From the NCBI GenBank assembly GCA_003194525.1, contig NBIV01000108.1, positions 1 to 64,000 of the forward strand: a DNA stretch of 64,000 nt, given 5' to 3'. This document shows positions 8,983 to 19,018 of this stretch, one piece after another. This stretch comes from Gracilariopsis chorda. Its lineage: Eukaryota > Rhodophyta > Florideophyceae > Gracilariales > Gracilariaceae. A program made the position numbers and the translations under genes. Under the pieces are notes generated by a model. The model saw only the letters and a list, made by a program, of their open reading frames with translations, was not told the DNA's origin and searched no databases. How positions within the stretch are numbered: the stretch's first letter is position 1; each line of letters starts with the position of its first letter.

Positions 8983-9788
8983 TGAAGTGCAACGCCCTCA
9001 GGGAGGGATTCTTGGTACTTGATCGTTTTCCCGATATTATCGGTTGTGTAGTGTGTATATGAACTACGCCCCACTATGGTGGATATGGAAACGTGGGACA
9101 CGGTTTTGGGTCAATTGGCGGTTGGCCACAGTAGTGGATGTTGCCACGGAATGTGGAGTATTTTAGTTAATTTTATTTATTATTTTCACACCCATTTCTG
9201 GGAAGCTAGTACTTAGTGCGACGGCGCACTGCCACCGCACCAGTAAACCTTCCCCAACAAGGGACCCCAACCTGGGGAATTAGCTCTGAGCTTTACCGCC
9301 TCCGCGTGTTCTCAACTCCTCCTTGGAGGGAAGCACCGTAGTGTACGGAAGTTCACCCCCCTTGCACATCTAAAGGAGACCCATTATTGGGAGTACTAAT
9401 TGTTCCAAGTGTCTTGGTGTTTCGCCCTGTATAGGGTTATTGTTACCGGCATCGCCGTATTTGTTCGTCGCTCTCGCGACCCACTTCGTCCTTCCTCTTT
9501 CCCCTTTTTAGGGTAGCACCTCCCGCTATCCGCGGCCCTCGTGTGCGCATCCGCTCGCACACCCCCACTTACGTGGAAACATACCTCTACTGAGGATCAC
9601 ACCCCGCTCACGCGGATACCGATTCTTCGCCTTCACCTCCCTGCGCGAGTCGCGACAGGTGTCCCTGGTCTTACAAACCGGCTTCGCCGTGACACCTCTG
9701 GGAGGGCTCTACCCAACTGGGTTCACCTCGTGAGAGGAAGATCCCGGACGTCTTTCGGTGTTTTTCCCCTTTGGGGCATTGCACCACA
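8983..9788 (+). repeat. 3' LTR (start inferred)
   Basis: The right end is fixed by identity of 9623-9788 with 1-167 and by the terminal CA. The left end is set at the first TG after the purine tract, giving about 806 bp with TG...CA ends. Because the rest of the 5' LTR is outside the window, the left end cannot be verified. The LTR holds an AT-rich stretch (about 9165-9190) and several short C-arm/G-arm hairpins, for example at 9336-9348, 9584-9595 and 9604-9615. Downstream begins the copia relic. Confidence 0.75.
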
Positions 9789-11350
9789 CGTGGTTTCGGC
9801 TGATGTCTTTTGATTATTATTGGGCTTGGGTTGTGGTGGCGTTAGTTTGTGAGGTTGGGCAAAAGTTCGGATGTCGTGAGCAGTGTAGCGTGGTTTTATT
9901 GCAGCAGTGCATGGCGTGGGTGCCATGTTGAGGGCATATGTACCATTTGAATGTGTGGCAAACGCCACTACGCGGTTATGGTGTCGGCGATCATGCACAA
10001 AAGCTTAGTTGGGATAGAATGAGACTTTGCCGTATGTGAGTGCTAGATCATGCAAGGATACGAGGTTTGATCGCAGTGAAGGCGAGTAGAGCGCTTCCCA
10101 AATTTGTATTTGTCTAAGTCTCGTGTTGATCTTTATTTGTCCACGGTGTGCGACAGTGTGATATTGTCCGTCCGCAGTACGTGTGGTTAGGGGCTTTGGT
10201 AGTGGCCTCAAGCCACGTTTGTTAGTTAGGCAGGTGGGGTTGGCAGCAGAATCAAGTGTGTGTTGCTTACCGTCTTGCATCTTGTCCAGTGGGGCTTTAA
10301 TGGCTTGTTCAATGGTTGTGAAGCGCAGAGCAAGTTCTTCAATTTCCGGGTTGAGGTTGTCGGTCATCTGCATGGCTCGGGCTTGTATTGGTAGTTGATT
10401 TGCCAGATGGAGGTGGGCACGGCACTCGAAGGTGTGTGGGTTCCCGATGCGTGGAAGGTGCACCACAGTCCTCCCCATCCTGCGGGTTTTGGGCAACGCT
10501 TGTCGATTGTTGCACGTGTCATGAAGGGCCGTGCGCGATGGGTGCGGGATTTTCCGGGCCATATTTGTCGTAAAGGTGGTTGTAATGGGTGCGTAGTTGA
10601 GCTACTGTTAGAGTTTTCTTGCAGAAATAATGCTTGCCAGATGTGGTTCGCGAATGAATGTATGCTGGCTGGAGGATTGCAGGTTGATACAATTGCCAGT
10701 GTGGTAAAGTCGGGGTGATGACGTAGCCGTTGAATCATGAAGTTGACTGTGGTTCCTTCGTGTTGAATATTGGGGTAGCTCGCATTGCTCATCTTAGTTC
10801 TGATGGTTTTGTGTTGCTCTTAATAATTTTCAAGGTCGGTTTATGGCAAAAAGAGGATGCTTCGTGCTTTGGCTTCTAAGAAGTTGTAATTTAGGCGATT
10901 TTTGTTCCCGATGTGCGATTCGATGAGTTAGAGAATCTGAAACGCAGAAAGTGCGACAACATCGCCTGTTAGTTTGGTTGCTATAGTTTCTAGAATGCTT
11001 TGTATGATAAACGATTTGATTTTGTTGATTTTGATGGTTTGAAGTTCTTACTAAGCGGGCTTGAGAGCACGGGGGACAGGATCAGTGATAAGAAGATTGG
11101 ATCTTTCGAAGAGTGACGCGTTGATGATCAGCACAGATTTCCAGAACTTTAAGTTGTTGTAAAACAGCGCCGGAAGTTTAAGTTGATCGTTAGACATGAT
11201 GAGTGTGCGTTTGGTTGAGTCGACGGGATTATGATTGTCTGTTGCGTTGATGAGTGGGTTTTGTAGAAGATTCTGGATGTAGTCATGCTCGTCTCGTAAT
11301 TCAGCTCGTCGCCGTTGGCGGATAGAGCGGGCTGTGTGAGATGGAGCGTC
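9789..11350 (-). pseudogene. Ty1/copia retrotransposon relic (gag, protease, pre-integrase), truncated by the gypsy insertion
   Basis: Read on the minus strand, weakly conserved Gag-like sequence starts near 11350 and passes through stops and frame changes. A copia-type zinc knuckle (W-C-x2-H-x4-H, then C) lies near 10430-10480 and changes frame in a CACACA run. The 10005-10562 frame then has a retropepsin-like LDSAANPTCL (canonical DSGA with G to A). It ends with the conserved ALYSPSLRSNLVSL block of copia Pol. The next segment (9795-9998) resembles the pre-integrase region, and it ends abruptly at the gypsy 3' LTR. The rest of copia Pol should lie left of the window, beyond the gypsy 5' LTR. 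Confidence 0.7.
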
Positions 11351-12320
11351 AATGATGGGGTTTGTTCAGATATGCAGAGGGCTCATAACCTGAGACAGAA
11401 CGTGCTCCCCTGGCCGCCGTGCTTCACGTGCGTCGGCGGCCGTGGTGCCTTTTATTTGGAATTGCGGCCGTGCTTGCCGCCTGTGCACTGTAGGCCGCTA
11501 CTCGGCGTCTCATATTGTTCTTGTTCCCTGTTCTAAAGTACTAAGCTGTTCGTATTGAAAAATTCGTGCCTTGTACTCTGCTCGACAAGGTTTTATACCG
11601 ACCTTTAGGAGCGTGAATTGGACGTCTACAAGCTGCGTTTTGGATTCTGAGATTTCGTCGGGCAGCAGAATGGAGCGGACCCGACGATTTACATGTTGAA
11701 CAGTTAGTCTATCAAGGGTACAAGTGTAAAACCAAGGATCACACTTTCCTCTCACGGACTGCGCACACAGTGTGACAGTATAAGGTTAGCAGTAACCTCT
11801 ACACGTAGCTAGAGCACTCTGGACATCCGATGTGTAGAATGCTTATTCGAAGCGTATCCTTAGAACTTCGACAGAGGTGTTCATGCAATCACTTGGAATT
11901 GGACGGTAGAGCTGGATATGATTCGACAAAAGGGTGAATTGGGAGCTCTCTCGTGGTATTGCTTCTGACTGAGCTGAAGGGCAACACTTAGCTCAGAAGA
12001 AGACGAAAGTAACCACAATCGTGAACTGGTTCAACGCCTTCCGAACGTGACCCTCGTCTCCTCACAGAGGCAAGAAGATGGTATAGATTCAAATTGTACT
12101 CTTCGGAGTAGCGGAGGGGTTTTTTCTGTTCTTTCCGGCAAAGTGATCGCAACTAGTCCCGGCGTCATGGACGAACTGCAAAAAGCGGTTCTTTGCTTGT
12201 GGCGTCAGAAGCACGATCATTAATAATCGAACTGAATGATCGAATGATTGCTCAAGTACCGCTCAGGAAGTCAAGTAGCTCTTGCTTGATCCATATTTAT
12301 GCATAAAAACATATGAAGCC
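11351..12320. other. Intergenic, about 970 bp; possible copia LTR remnant
   Basis: No convincing coding region. It contains perfect 8-bp arms GGCCGCCG / CGGCGGCC at 11412-11419 and 11434-11441, separated by 14 nt. If the copia element was once complete, its 5' LTR would fall here, but I see no clear repeat partner in the window. Confidence 0.5.
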
Positions 12321-13202
12321 TCAGTATTTCGGTGATGTGTCAACAGCCAGCAACTTCTCCGCTACAATTAGTTGAGTTTGTGTAAGTTTGCATAGATAAG
12401 CCACCATGAGCAGATCACGCATATTGTCCCCAAATAGACGTTCAAAGTCAGCCGCGTTCATCCTAGGCACCATCGTTAATGTCTCTGCTAAGAATCTGCC
12501 CGTTGTTACATCTCCTTCCACTTCTCCCGCAACAACTGCATCGACATTCTTTCCGATCGTGTCCAACAAGTCCAGCAATCTCTCCATCGACTTCTCTAGA
12601 TTTTCAAGCTCAGAAGCCATGACAGGGGAAGACAGGTCTCCCTCTTCTCGTCTTCTGTTCTTAAACAAGACGTCCAATCCAACCTTCTCCGCTTTGTCTG
12701 GCTTCATACACACCGGTATGGATCGAAACTCGGAGCTAAGGGCAAGGTCGTCAATTTTATAAGCGGTTGAAACAAAGGCGCTCATATCGAACCGCTCGCT
12801 GGATAGTTCAGCATCCACTAGCAAGTGTACAGGATTCACACACTCTCGACCATAGAACTCGTGAATGATAACGGACTTGAGATCTGTCTCGGTTCCTGTC
12901 GCGTACCACCCCACCAGCTCCTCTGTTGAATTAACCCTTTTATGAAGATCATACATGTTTTTGTGGTAGTCGGTATCGACGGCAACCTCGTCACCGCTTT
13001 CAGAATGTGGTAACGGAAAAGAATCAGTGACATGCACAGTTCCAGATGTTGAGAACCGCCCCAATAGAGTTCCAATGACTCGCTTCTTTCCCTCTGTCCG
13101 GCGTATGAAATGATCCAAGACATTGAATAAAACAACCGGAGACACTTGGACTTCACGAACACCGCTGTCCTCTCCACCTAAAAAGATATCCGTCGACTCC
13201 AT
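12321..13202 (-). CDS. EIF3F: Translation initiation factor eIF3 subunit f
   Basis: A complete single-exon frame of 293 residues, the length of plant eIF3f. An MPN domain spans roughly residues 18-130: VSPVVLFNVLDHFIRR, VIGTLLGRF, then VGWYATGTE and the typical NPVHLLVDAEL. The JAMM metal-binding residues of deubiquitinating MPN proteins are absent, as expected for this non-catalytic subunit. The C-terminal helical part (about 180-293) matches the subunit's dimerisation region. In the cytosol it is part of the eIF3 octamer core that loads the 43S complex. It is divergent with the ATP synthase delta gene, 601 bp away. Confidence 0.95.
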   Translation of the reverse strand: MESTDIFLGGEDSGVREVQVSPVVLFNVLDHFIRRTEGKKRVIGTLLGRFSTSGTVHVTDSFPLPHSESGDEVAVDTDYHKNMYDLHKRVNSTEELVGWYATGTETDLKSVIIHEFYGRECVNPVHLLVDAELSSERFDMSAFVSTAYKIDDLALSSEFRSIPVCMKPDKAEKVGLDVLFKNRRREEGDLSSPVMASELENLEKSMERLLDLLDTIGKNVDAVVAGEVEGDVTTGRFLAETLTMVPRMNAADFERLFGDNMRDLLMVAYLCKLTQTQLIVAEKLLAVDTSPKY

Positions 13203-13803
13203 TCCGCGTTGGATCGCAAGGCCGCAGTTTTGAAGTCACAAATATGACAAACGCAGACAATATTCTCCTCTTTCCTGATATCAGTATTCGAAGCGAGTGT
13301 ATAGGAAATCAAACTGTTCGAAACTCGTGTGAATTGAATCTGATGGGTGGCGTTCTCAACGAACACACTTCGTGTCGTACATTGGAGTCCAAAGCTTGAG
13401 CAACGGCGGCCGTTCACGTTGATCGCTTCGGTATTTCTTATTTTAACAATGAAACAATTTTTGATTTTTTGATAAGAAAAAAGCGGCAGCTACGTGTACC
13501 AAGGGTAGTCTTTGGGACGTCCATGGACCAAAAAAAACTTTACTCGATCGTGTGGGTGTAGATTGGCATCATCCGGACCAACTACGGTCGAGTAATACAT
13601 TTGGGGTGATGAGAACAACCATCGATCCATTGTCCCCATCTTTTTGCTTTCTGTGACTGCAAGTTCTACAATTGATACGAAGGCACATCACATAGTGCCA
13701 ATACAGACTCATTTGCGCGCGAATCGGTGACAAGCGACGGAGGGCGATCGTCGCTTCGTGTTCAAACAGTTCTATTTCTGTTTACATCGGAAGCACATAC
13801 AAT
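13203..13803. promoter_or_regulatory. Divergent promoter region between eIF3f and ATP synthase delta
   Basis: Six hundred bases separate the two divergent start codons, with no coding signal. AT-rich runs occur at about 13435-13485. I see no clear TATA box or repeated motif, so this is defined by position only. Confidence 0.45.
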
Positions 13804-14506
13804 ATGCTCGCAAGACCCGCTTTGCTCCGTCGAGCGATAACTAGTGCGTCACGGCTTTCCGGGCCGCGACGTATGTTTGCGGAACAAGCCGTTGCTGTTG
13901 AAGGCAACAAGCTCAATTTCAATTTCTTCCTACCACATGATACGATCAAACATAACGCCCAAGTGGTACGTTCGATGTCGTACAAGCACCCTTTATGACT
14001 CACCGCGAGGTGTGACATACGTACTAACCTCATGCGCCTACTTGTGTCCTTATCCAGGATATGGTTATCATTCCGGCGTCGAGCGGTTTGATGGGCATTC
14101 TTCCATCTCATGCCCCCACTGTGGCACAATTACGATCTGGGATTGTTGAGGTGCATGATGGCGAAGACAAAGAGAGCTACTTCGTTTCATCGGGTTTTGC
14201 GTTTGTACACAAAGATCGGACGGATTTATGTGCTGTCGAAGCAGTTAAGGTAAGTTTTCGATCAAAGGGAATACTCCATGAAATGAATCTTTGATAATTA
14301 TATACTCACTCGATCCCTTCTGTGTTACGTTGTGTCACATCCTATGACAATCATAGTTGGATGACATTGATCCGGTCGCAGTCGCTAAAGGACTTTCTGA
14401 ATCGGAGGCTGCCGTGGCTTCTGCAAAGGATGATTTGGAGCGAGCCGAGGCGCAGATCGGTGTTGATGTTTACATGGCTATGCAAGGTGCGCTGGCAATG
14501 AAGTAA
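13804..14506 (+). CDS. Mitochondrial F1F0 ATP synthase delta subunit (bacterial epsilon homologue), 3 exons
   Basis: Exons 13804-13965, 14058-14249 and 14357-14506 join in frame to give 167 residues. Both introns (92 and 107 nt) start GTACGT or GTAAGT and end CAG or TAG. Residues 1-30 form an Arg/Ala/Ser-rich presequence, typical for mitochondrial import. The beta-sandwich domain follows, with [29 protein letters not shown] and [18 protein letters not shown], close to known delta/epsilon subunits. The helical C-terminal hairpin is in exon 3. The subunit forms the central stalk foot with gamma. It is the only ATP synthase gene here. Confidence 0.92.
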
Positions 14507-14792
14507 AGCATTGGAAGCTGACGAAAGGATAGGTTATGCAACTAGTTGTTCGACGATCTTCTTTTCGCTGGGTGCAGTATCTGAACTTGCGCTCCTGGTT
14601 GCGCCGGGGATCGCATCGTCCTCTGCGATGAATTCACGAACATACGGTATTCATTTTGCGATCCGTCGTATGATTCGCTTTTATTTGCTTCACCATTAAA
14701 CGACGACGGGACCATCTTGCTTGGTGTGTGTACAAATCTCGAGGGTGAAACTGGACTTGTCACAAGAGCGCTAAGCACCGAAGGAGGGGTTT

Positions 14793-15251
14793 TCAGTTGT
14801 AGAACAGTTCAAGTCCTTGACCGTCTTTGATTTCATAATCACTAAGCATTGTTGACACAAACGAGTATATAATTCGACCCTTGTCAGTCCTCTAGAGTTG
14901 CGAACCATAACAAGCATGAAACGAGTTCGGTTGAATGGGATGATAAATATGTGTGTGACTTACGCTAGAGTTATGTGATCCTTGTAGACAATATTCGCTC
15001 TTTGAATACGAAGCTTCTCTGGACGTGTACCAGTCAGAGCCGCAACCATTATTTTGAGCTCACCAACAGTGTCGTCCGGTTCGCATTTTACACGGACCTT
15101 GCGTCCTGCAAAGAAACCCACGTGCATCGCCGATGCAAGCGGTGTTAGTAGATGGTTTCGCTTGATGTTGTTCATGACAAAAGTGTGCCCCGTTGTTGTC
15201 ATTTGACTCCAAAAACGTACCTAGCCGGTCGTTAAGTATTACTTCAATCAT
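14793..15251 (-). CDS. UBL5: Ubiquitin-like protein 5 / Hub1, 3 exons
   Basis: Exons on the minus strand are 15221-15251, 15105-14964 and 14841-14793, joining to exactly 73 residues, the invariant length of UBL5/Hub1. The order is [11 protein letters not shown], then [17 protein letters not shown], then [15 protein letters not shown]. It ends without the Gly-Gly tail, as in all Hub1 proteins, which act by non-covalent binding. The introns are 115 and 122 nt with GTACG/GTAAG donors and CAG/TAG acceptors. Hub1 binds spliceosome components such as Snu66 and tunes splice-site choice. The one missing point is transcript evidence for the short first exon. Confidence 0.93.
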
Positions 15252-15930
15252 CCCCAGAACCAGGCAAAGAAGATAACAACCAACGGTTCTGTGTTCTTAA
15301 CTATATATGAAATAGCACTGGTTCGATTCCAGAATAATAAAGACAAAACCAAGACAGAACCAGAAATACAGTCTTTGCTCAATTTCCCTCGTTTAGAGTG
15401 GGGAGCAGCCTATAACGTGAAGACGTATCCGTAGGATTATCCAGCTTATGATGGCAACGAAGACTTGCTGATGGCAAACGAAGTGTGAACCTACAAGGAC
15501 TGCGAAGAACGCTCGGAATCCTCCTCACCCAAAGTTGCTTTCCCTTCGAATGAATCTCTTCAATTCAGAATTCGCTGTAGTACGACAAGTCTATCTTACA
15601 CGATACATATCTGTAAAATAGATTTCAAAACTTAGCAATGCTGTAAAAACATTTCATTTTGCCGAGTTCCAGCATCGATTCGATACAAGAGACAAACACC
15701 TACTAGATCAATGAATGTGAGGGGGGGATTGACGTCGACCTTCACGTCTTACCGGTCTATCCCTGTTCTTGTACATGACTGCCATTAGAAGCTGAGAAGA
15801 GCTGCGATCTATCACGTGCAGTACTAAACTGCAGACCATCTTTTCCTTCAGAGCTTCGGAACTTTCTCGATTAGGCCTATACAACTCTGTGGAACCCTAC
15901 TCCCGTTTTGCATCAAGGCTCTGAGAAAGA
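15252..15930. other. Divergent intergenic region UBL5/PSMA6, about 680 bp
   Basis: No coding or RNA gene is supported. A tRNA T-arm look-alike at 15318-15332 lacks the rest of a cloverleaf. A TCACGTGC motif at about 15812 lies about 115 bp before the PSMA6 start. Confidence 0.5.
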
Positions 15931-16686
15931 ATGAGTCGGGGAAGCAGTGCGGGTTATGACCGTCACATTACTATATTTTCTCCGGAAGGACGACTTTTTC
16001 AAGTCGAGTATGCCTTCAAGGCGGTCAAGGCTCCCGGAATTACGTCAATTGCTGTGCGAGGAAAAGATACTGTTTGCGCAGTAACGCAGAAGAAAGTACC
16101 AGACAAACTAATCGATCCGTCTTCCGTGACTTCAGTATTCCAAATTTCTGAACATCACGGTTGCATTGCGACTGGCGTAATAACTGATGCAAAGGCCATG
16201 GTACAACGTGCACGATCCGAAGCAGCTGATTTTAAGTTTGACTACGCTTATGAAATACCTGTAGAGTATCTGGCTCGTCGTGTTGCGGATGAGAATCAGG
16301 TTTATACACAACATGCTTACATGCGTCCTTTGGGCGTCTCCATGATCGTCATGGGTATGGATGAGGAAGAAGGACCCTCGCTTTACAAATGCGATCCTGC
16401 CGGACATTATGTTGGATACAGGGCTTGCGCAGCTGGGGCAAAGGAACAAGAAGCTTTCAACTTCTTGCAGAACAAGTTCAAGGCTAAGGAAGGGGAAGCA
16501 CCAATTGAATTATCAGAGAGCGATACCATTCAAACAGCTATTGCGGCGTTGCAGAATGTGTTGTCGGCTGATTTCAAACCTGAGGAAATTGAGGTTGCTG
16601 TTGTCTCTAAAACAAAACCAAAGTTCCATTTACTCACAGCGAAGGAAGTTGAGGACCATCTAACAGCTCTAGCGGAAAGGGACTAA
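15931..16686 (+). CDS. PSMA6: 20S proteasome subunit alpha type 6 (alpha-1)
   Basis: A single exon of 251 residues; human PSMA6 is 246. The alpha-subunit signature is at residues 9-31: [21 protein letters not shown]. Other family markers are [16 protein letters not shown], the [19 protein letters not shown] helix and [21 protein letters not shown]. The N-terminal extension that gates the 20S channel is intact. There is no catalytic Thr, as in all alpha subunits. The [16 protein letters not shown] start assigns it to the alpha-6 type rather than other alpha paralogues. The stop at 16684 is followed by 290 bp with no features. Confidence 0.96.
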   Translation: MSRGSSAGYDRHITIFSPEGRLFQVEYAFKAVKAPGITSIAVRGKDTVCAVTQKKVPDKLIDPSSVTSVFQISEHHGCIATGVITDAKAMVQRARSEAADFKFDYAYEIPVEYLARRVADENQVYTQHAYMRPLGVSMIVMGMDEEEGPSLYKCDPAGHYVGYRACAAGAKEQEAFNFLQNKFKAKEGEAPIELSESDTIQTAIAALQNVLSADFKPEEIEVAVVSKTKPKFHLLTAKEVEDHLTALAERD

Positions 16687-16976
16687 TTGTCGAAAGCTTT
16701 TGAAGCAAAGTAAACGTTGCAGAATTCTTCTTGTGATGATACCAATTTTTGTAACCCCGATCTGCGTTTGTTGTGGATGGATTTCAGAGATTTCAGATGA
16801 GATTTACAGATTCTAACTCATCCCTTCACATTCTACGATCCTGGTAACAATGCTCGTTTAAGCAAAGTTTCTAGGCCGTGAAATTCTTCAATTAGTTCTC
16901 TAGCTAGGTTGCTGAGAAACTTGTCCGCCTCCTTAATAGTTTGAGTACGCTTGCGAAAAGCATAGTGCGTGATGTG

Positions 16977-18006
16977 TCACGGAGCAACTTTACTCTCTTT
17001 ATTCTTCGGAGTTCGATTGCGGAACTGTCTTCTTAGTGCACGTGCGTCGTCATATGCAGCTTTTGGCGTTTCTGATAGCTTAGCTGGTTGAATCGCACCA
17101 TCCAAGTTATGTCCATCTACAGCAAGAACAGATCTGGCACGATGGTCCGTTTCGCCTCCGAAGAAATGCCTGCTGCTCGCAAAGACCGCTGTATTTTGTG
17201 GCAAAGGACTTCCCTCCTGCTCGTCCCGTTTTGACGCAGAAGGGGCTTGTGGTTCGGATCTAGGTTGGAGAGTTTCATATCTGGGAATTGAAACAAGACC
17301 GTCTAGCCCACCAACAGCTATTTGCTGTAACAGGTAAGTAGCCAGTTGACGGAAACCCTCGTTCACGTCTGCTTGTAACGTCCTCGCTCTTCGCAGTTGC
17401 CCTTCGATTTCCGGTTCATTTGACTCGTATATCGGGACAAGATACTTCTGATACATAATACTAGTTATTGGAAGACGACGACCGTAGCAAAGCAACAACA
17501 AGACCGGGGCCCGCACACATGAAATCAGGATGTGACCCCGGAATGGAGCGAGATAAAGCGTGAGAACTTGAGTTGAAAAGTGCGCAGCACCAAACATGGC
17601 CCAGAACCTAAGTAATACCGGGGCCATTAGCGGTCCCACACTTCCAGATTTCCTTCTGATGATGTACATAAAGCTGCGCATTTCAACGAGATGAAAAGTC
17701 AGTTGCCAGTAAAAACACATGCCTCCACGCAGATCACATTATGAAAACTTACGTTCGAAACAGCATAGAGCAGAGTAGGAAGAAGCATAATACATCACAG
17801 AATAACGAGAAACGGCGCCATGAAAGGAAGTGAACAATGCCTGAAGAAGCAGCCATAGCGCGTCTTGAAGGAGACTCGAAGGGTTTACCTCCTTCATATA
17901 TCAAAAAGGACATAGGTACCTCAGAGGGGTCCCTATACGGAGAAGGAAGGGGGGTCGAAATCTCTTGCAGCCAAGCTCGAACGGCTCCTATACTGTGATT
18001 CCCCAT
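16977..18006 (-). CDS. HVA22/REEP-like (TB2/DP1 family) membrane protein, 2 exons
   Basis: Exon 1 (18006-17753) and exon 2 (17673-16977) join across a 79-nt GTAAGT...CAG intron to give 316 residues. The join restores a continuous TB2/DP1-type region. Hydrophobic hairpins lie near residues 60-80, 95-125 and 130-150, with the family-like LTLYLAPFRGHILI and QKYLVPIYESNEPEIE. A helical stretch and a charged, Ser/Pro-rich C-tail follow. Family members shape tubular ER and act in vesicle traffic. The first ~49 residues look unlike the family, and Met50 (17859) is an alternative start. Similarity is moderate, so the call is to family level only. Confidence 0.65.
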
Positions 18007-19018
18007 TAGGAGGATGCAGTCTGGAGTTCTCTTTCAGAATTGAATTTCATCCAGAAAACACGTGTTTCCCGCACTTTCCTCGTCTATAGCTGATGAGCAT
18101 TGTTCTCAGACGACAAAGATACGGAATACAACACAGCTCGCTCGTTATGAAATTGTAAATGCAGAGGTCGTTGGAATTTTGTCCCTAACACGACAGACGA
18201 AAACTGTTTGCTCGGAATGAATACCAAAGTCGGATACGAGGCGAAGAAAACAGGAGTATAAGACACCAAAGGTACATCTGTATCTTTGCTAGCCTTCGTA
18301 CCTGGGTGCAACGATGAACTCCTTGACCGTCGGCACTGCAGGCCTTGAAAAGATCTACGGAACGCCAGTGTTTAGGCCCGTGCTACTCTATCAACGCCCG
18401 TTATGAAACCAGCAGTGCAACTGCGAGATGCATTGCTCGTACACCTCTGAAACTTCATCTTCGTACAGTACCGTTTACCCAAGGTTGTCCAAAAAAATGA
18501 TCGCGTGATTTTTTCAGTCAGGAGGTGTGTGCTCACAGAATCGACAAAATCGCCGAACGAGCATTTCAGAGCGCGGAGCAAGACCGGACAGGTGCTCGTA
18601 CAAACCACAGCTTCCGAGACGACTCACTAACTCCTCTGTCCTGTTCCTGAGCTATTACAAGGGTTAGAAGGCTACCTTTCCACTTCTATCCCCAAGTGGT
18701 TACGGTGCATCTCTGTGCCTGAACCCTGTTTCTGAGCACGTCGTGCTGACCCCATCGTCTGGAAGTAGCATATGAGGATCCTTGTCCGTTCGCTGTGGTA
18801 CATGGGAAACGACATTTCTTCATTGCCAGGCAACGTTGGTACCAGTTCACCCGTTGCAATACCCTACCTAAACTCATCGTGTCACACTGAAAAATCTTCG
18901 GTCTCTCGTTTTGAACACTCGTGGTTGGGAACCCTTTCTTGATGCCACAATAACTTAACCTCGTTGTCAGTAGCATCATTTGATCAGCGTTTTAATCACG
19001 AAGAACTCGTGTGGAAGA
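18007..19018. other. Intergenic, about 1 kb, no supported gene
   Basis: Three short open frames on the minus strand (75-97 codons) show no recognisable motif, no splice logic and no shared bias. I treat them as chance frames. The DCAF7-like gene starts at 19019. Confidence 0.5.

Larger units (their letters stand above)
1..9788 (+). mobile_element. Ty3/gypsy LTR retrotransposon (chromovirus type), 5' end cut by window edge
   Basis: The domain order is Gag with a CCHC knuckle, aspartic protease, reverse transcriptase, RNase H, integrase, chromodomain. That order is diagnostic of Ty3/gypsy chromoviruses. Positions 1-167 repeat 9623-9788, so these are the two LTRs and the left one starts before the window. 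Inside are a primer-binding site, two internal purine tracts, a 3' purine tract and an antisense ORF near the 3' end. The reading frames are broken at several points. The LTR copies differ only by single-base indels, so some breaks may be assembly errors. The element interrupts a copia-type relic that resumes at 9789 on the other strand. Confidence 0.95.

Noticed and set aside
9723-9998. 91-codon minus-strand frame as a gene
   Set aside because: It spans the gypsy LTR/copia junction, so it is a composite of two elements.
15318-15332. tRNA T-arm-like hairpin CTGG-TTCGATT-CCAG
   Set aside because: No acceptor, D-arm or anticodon arm could be found on either side, including the permuted order known in some red algae.
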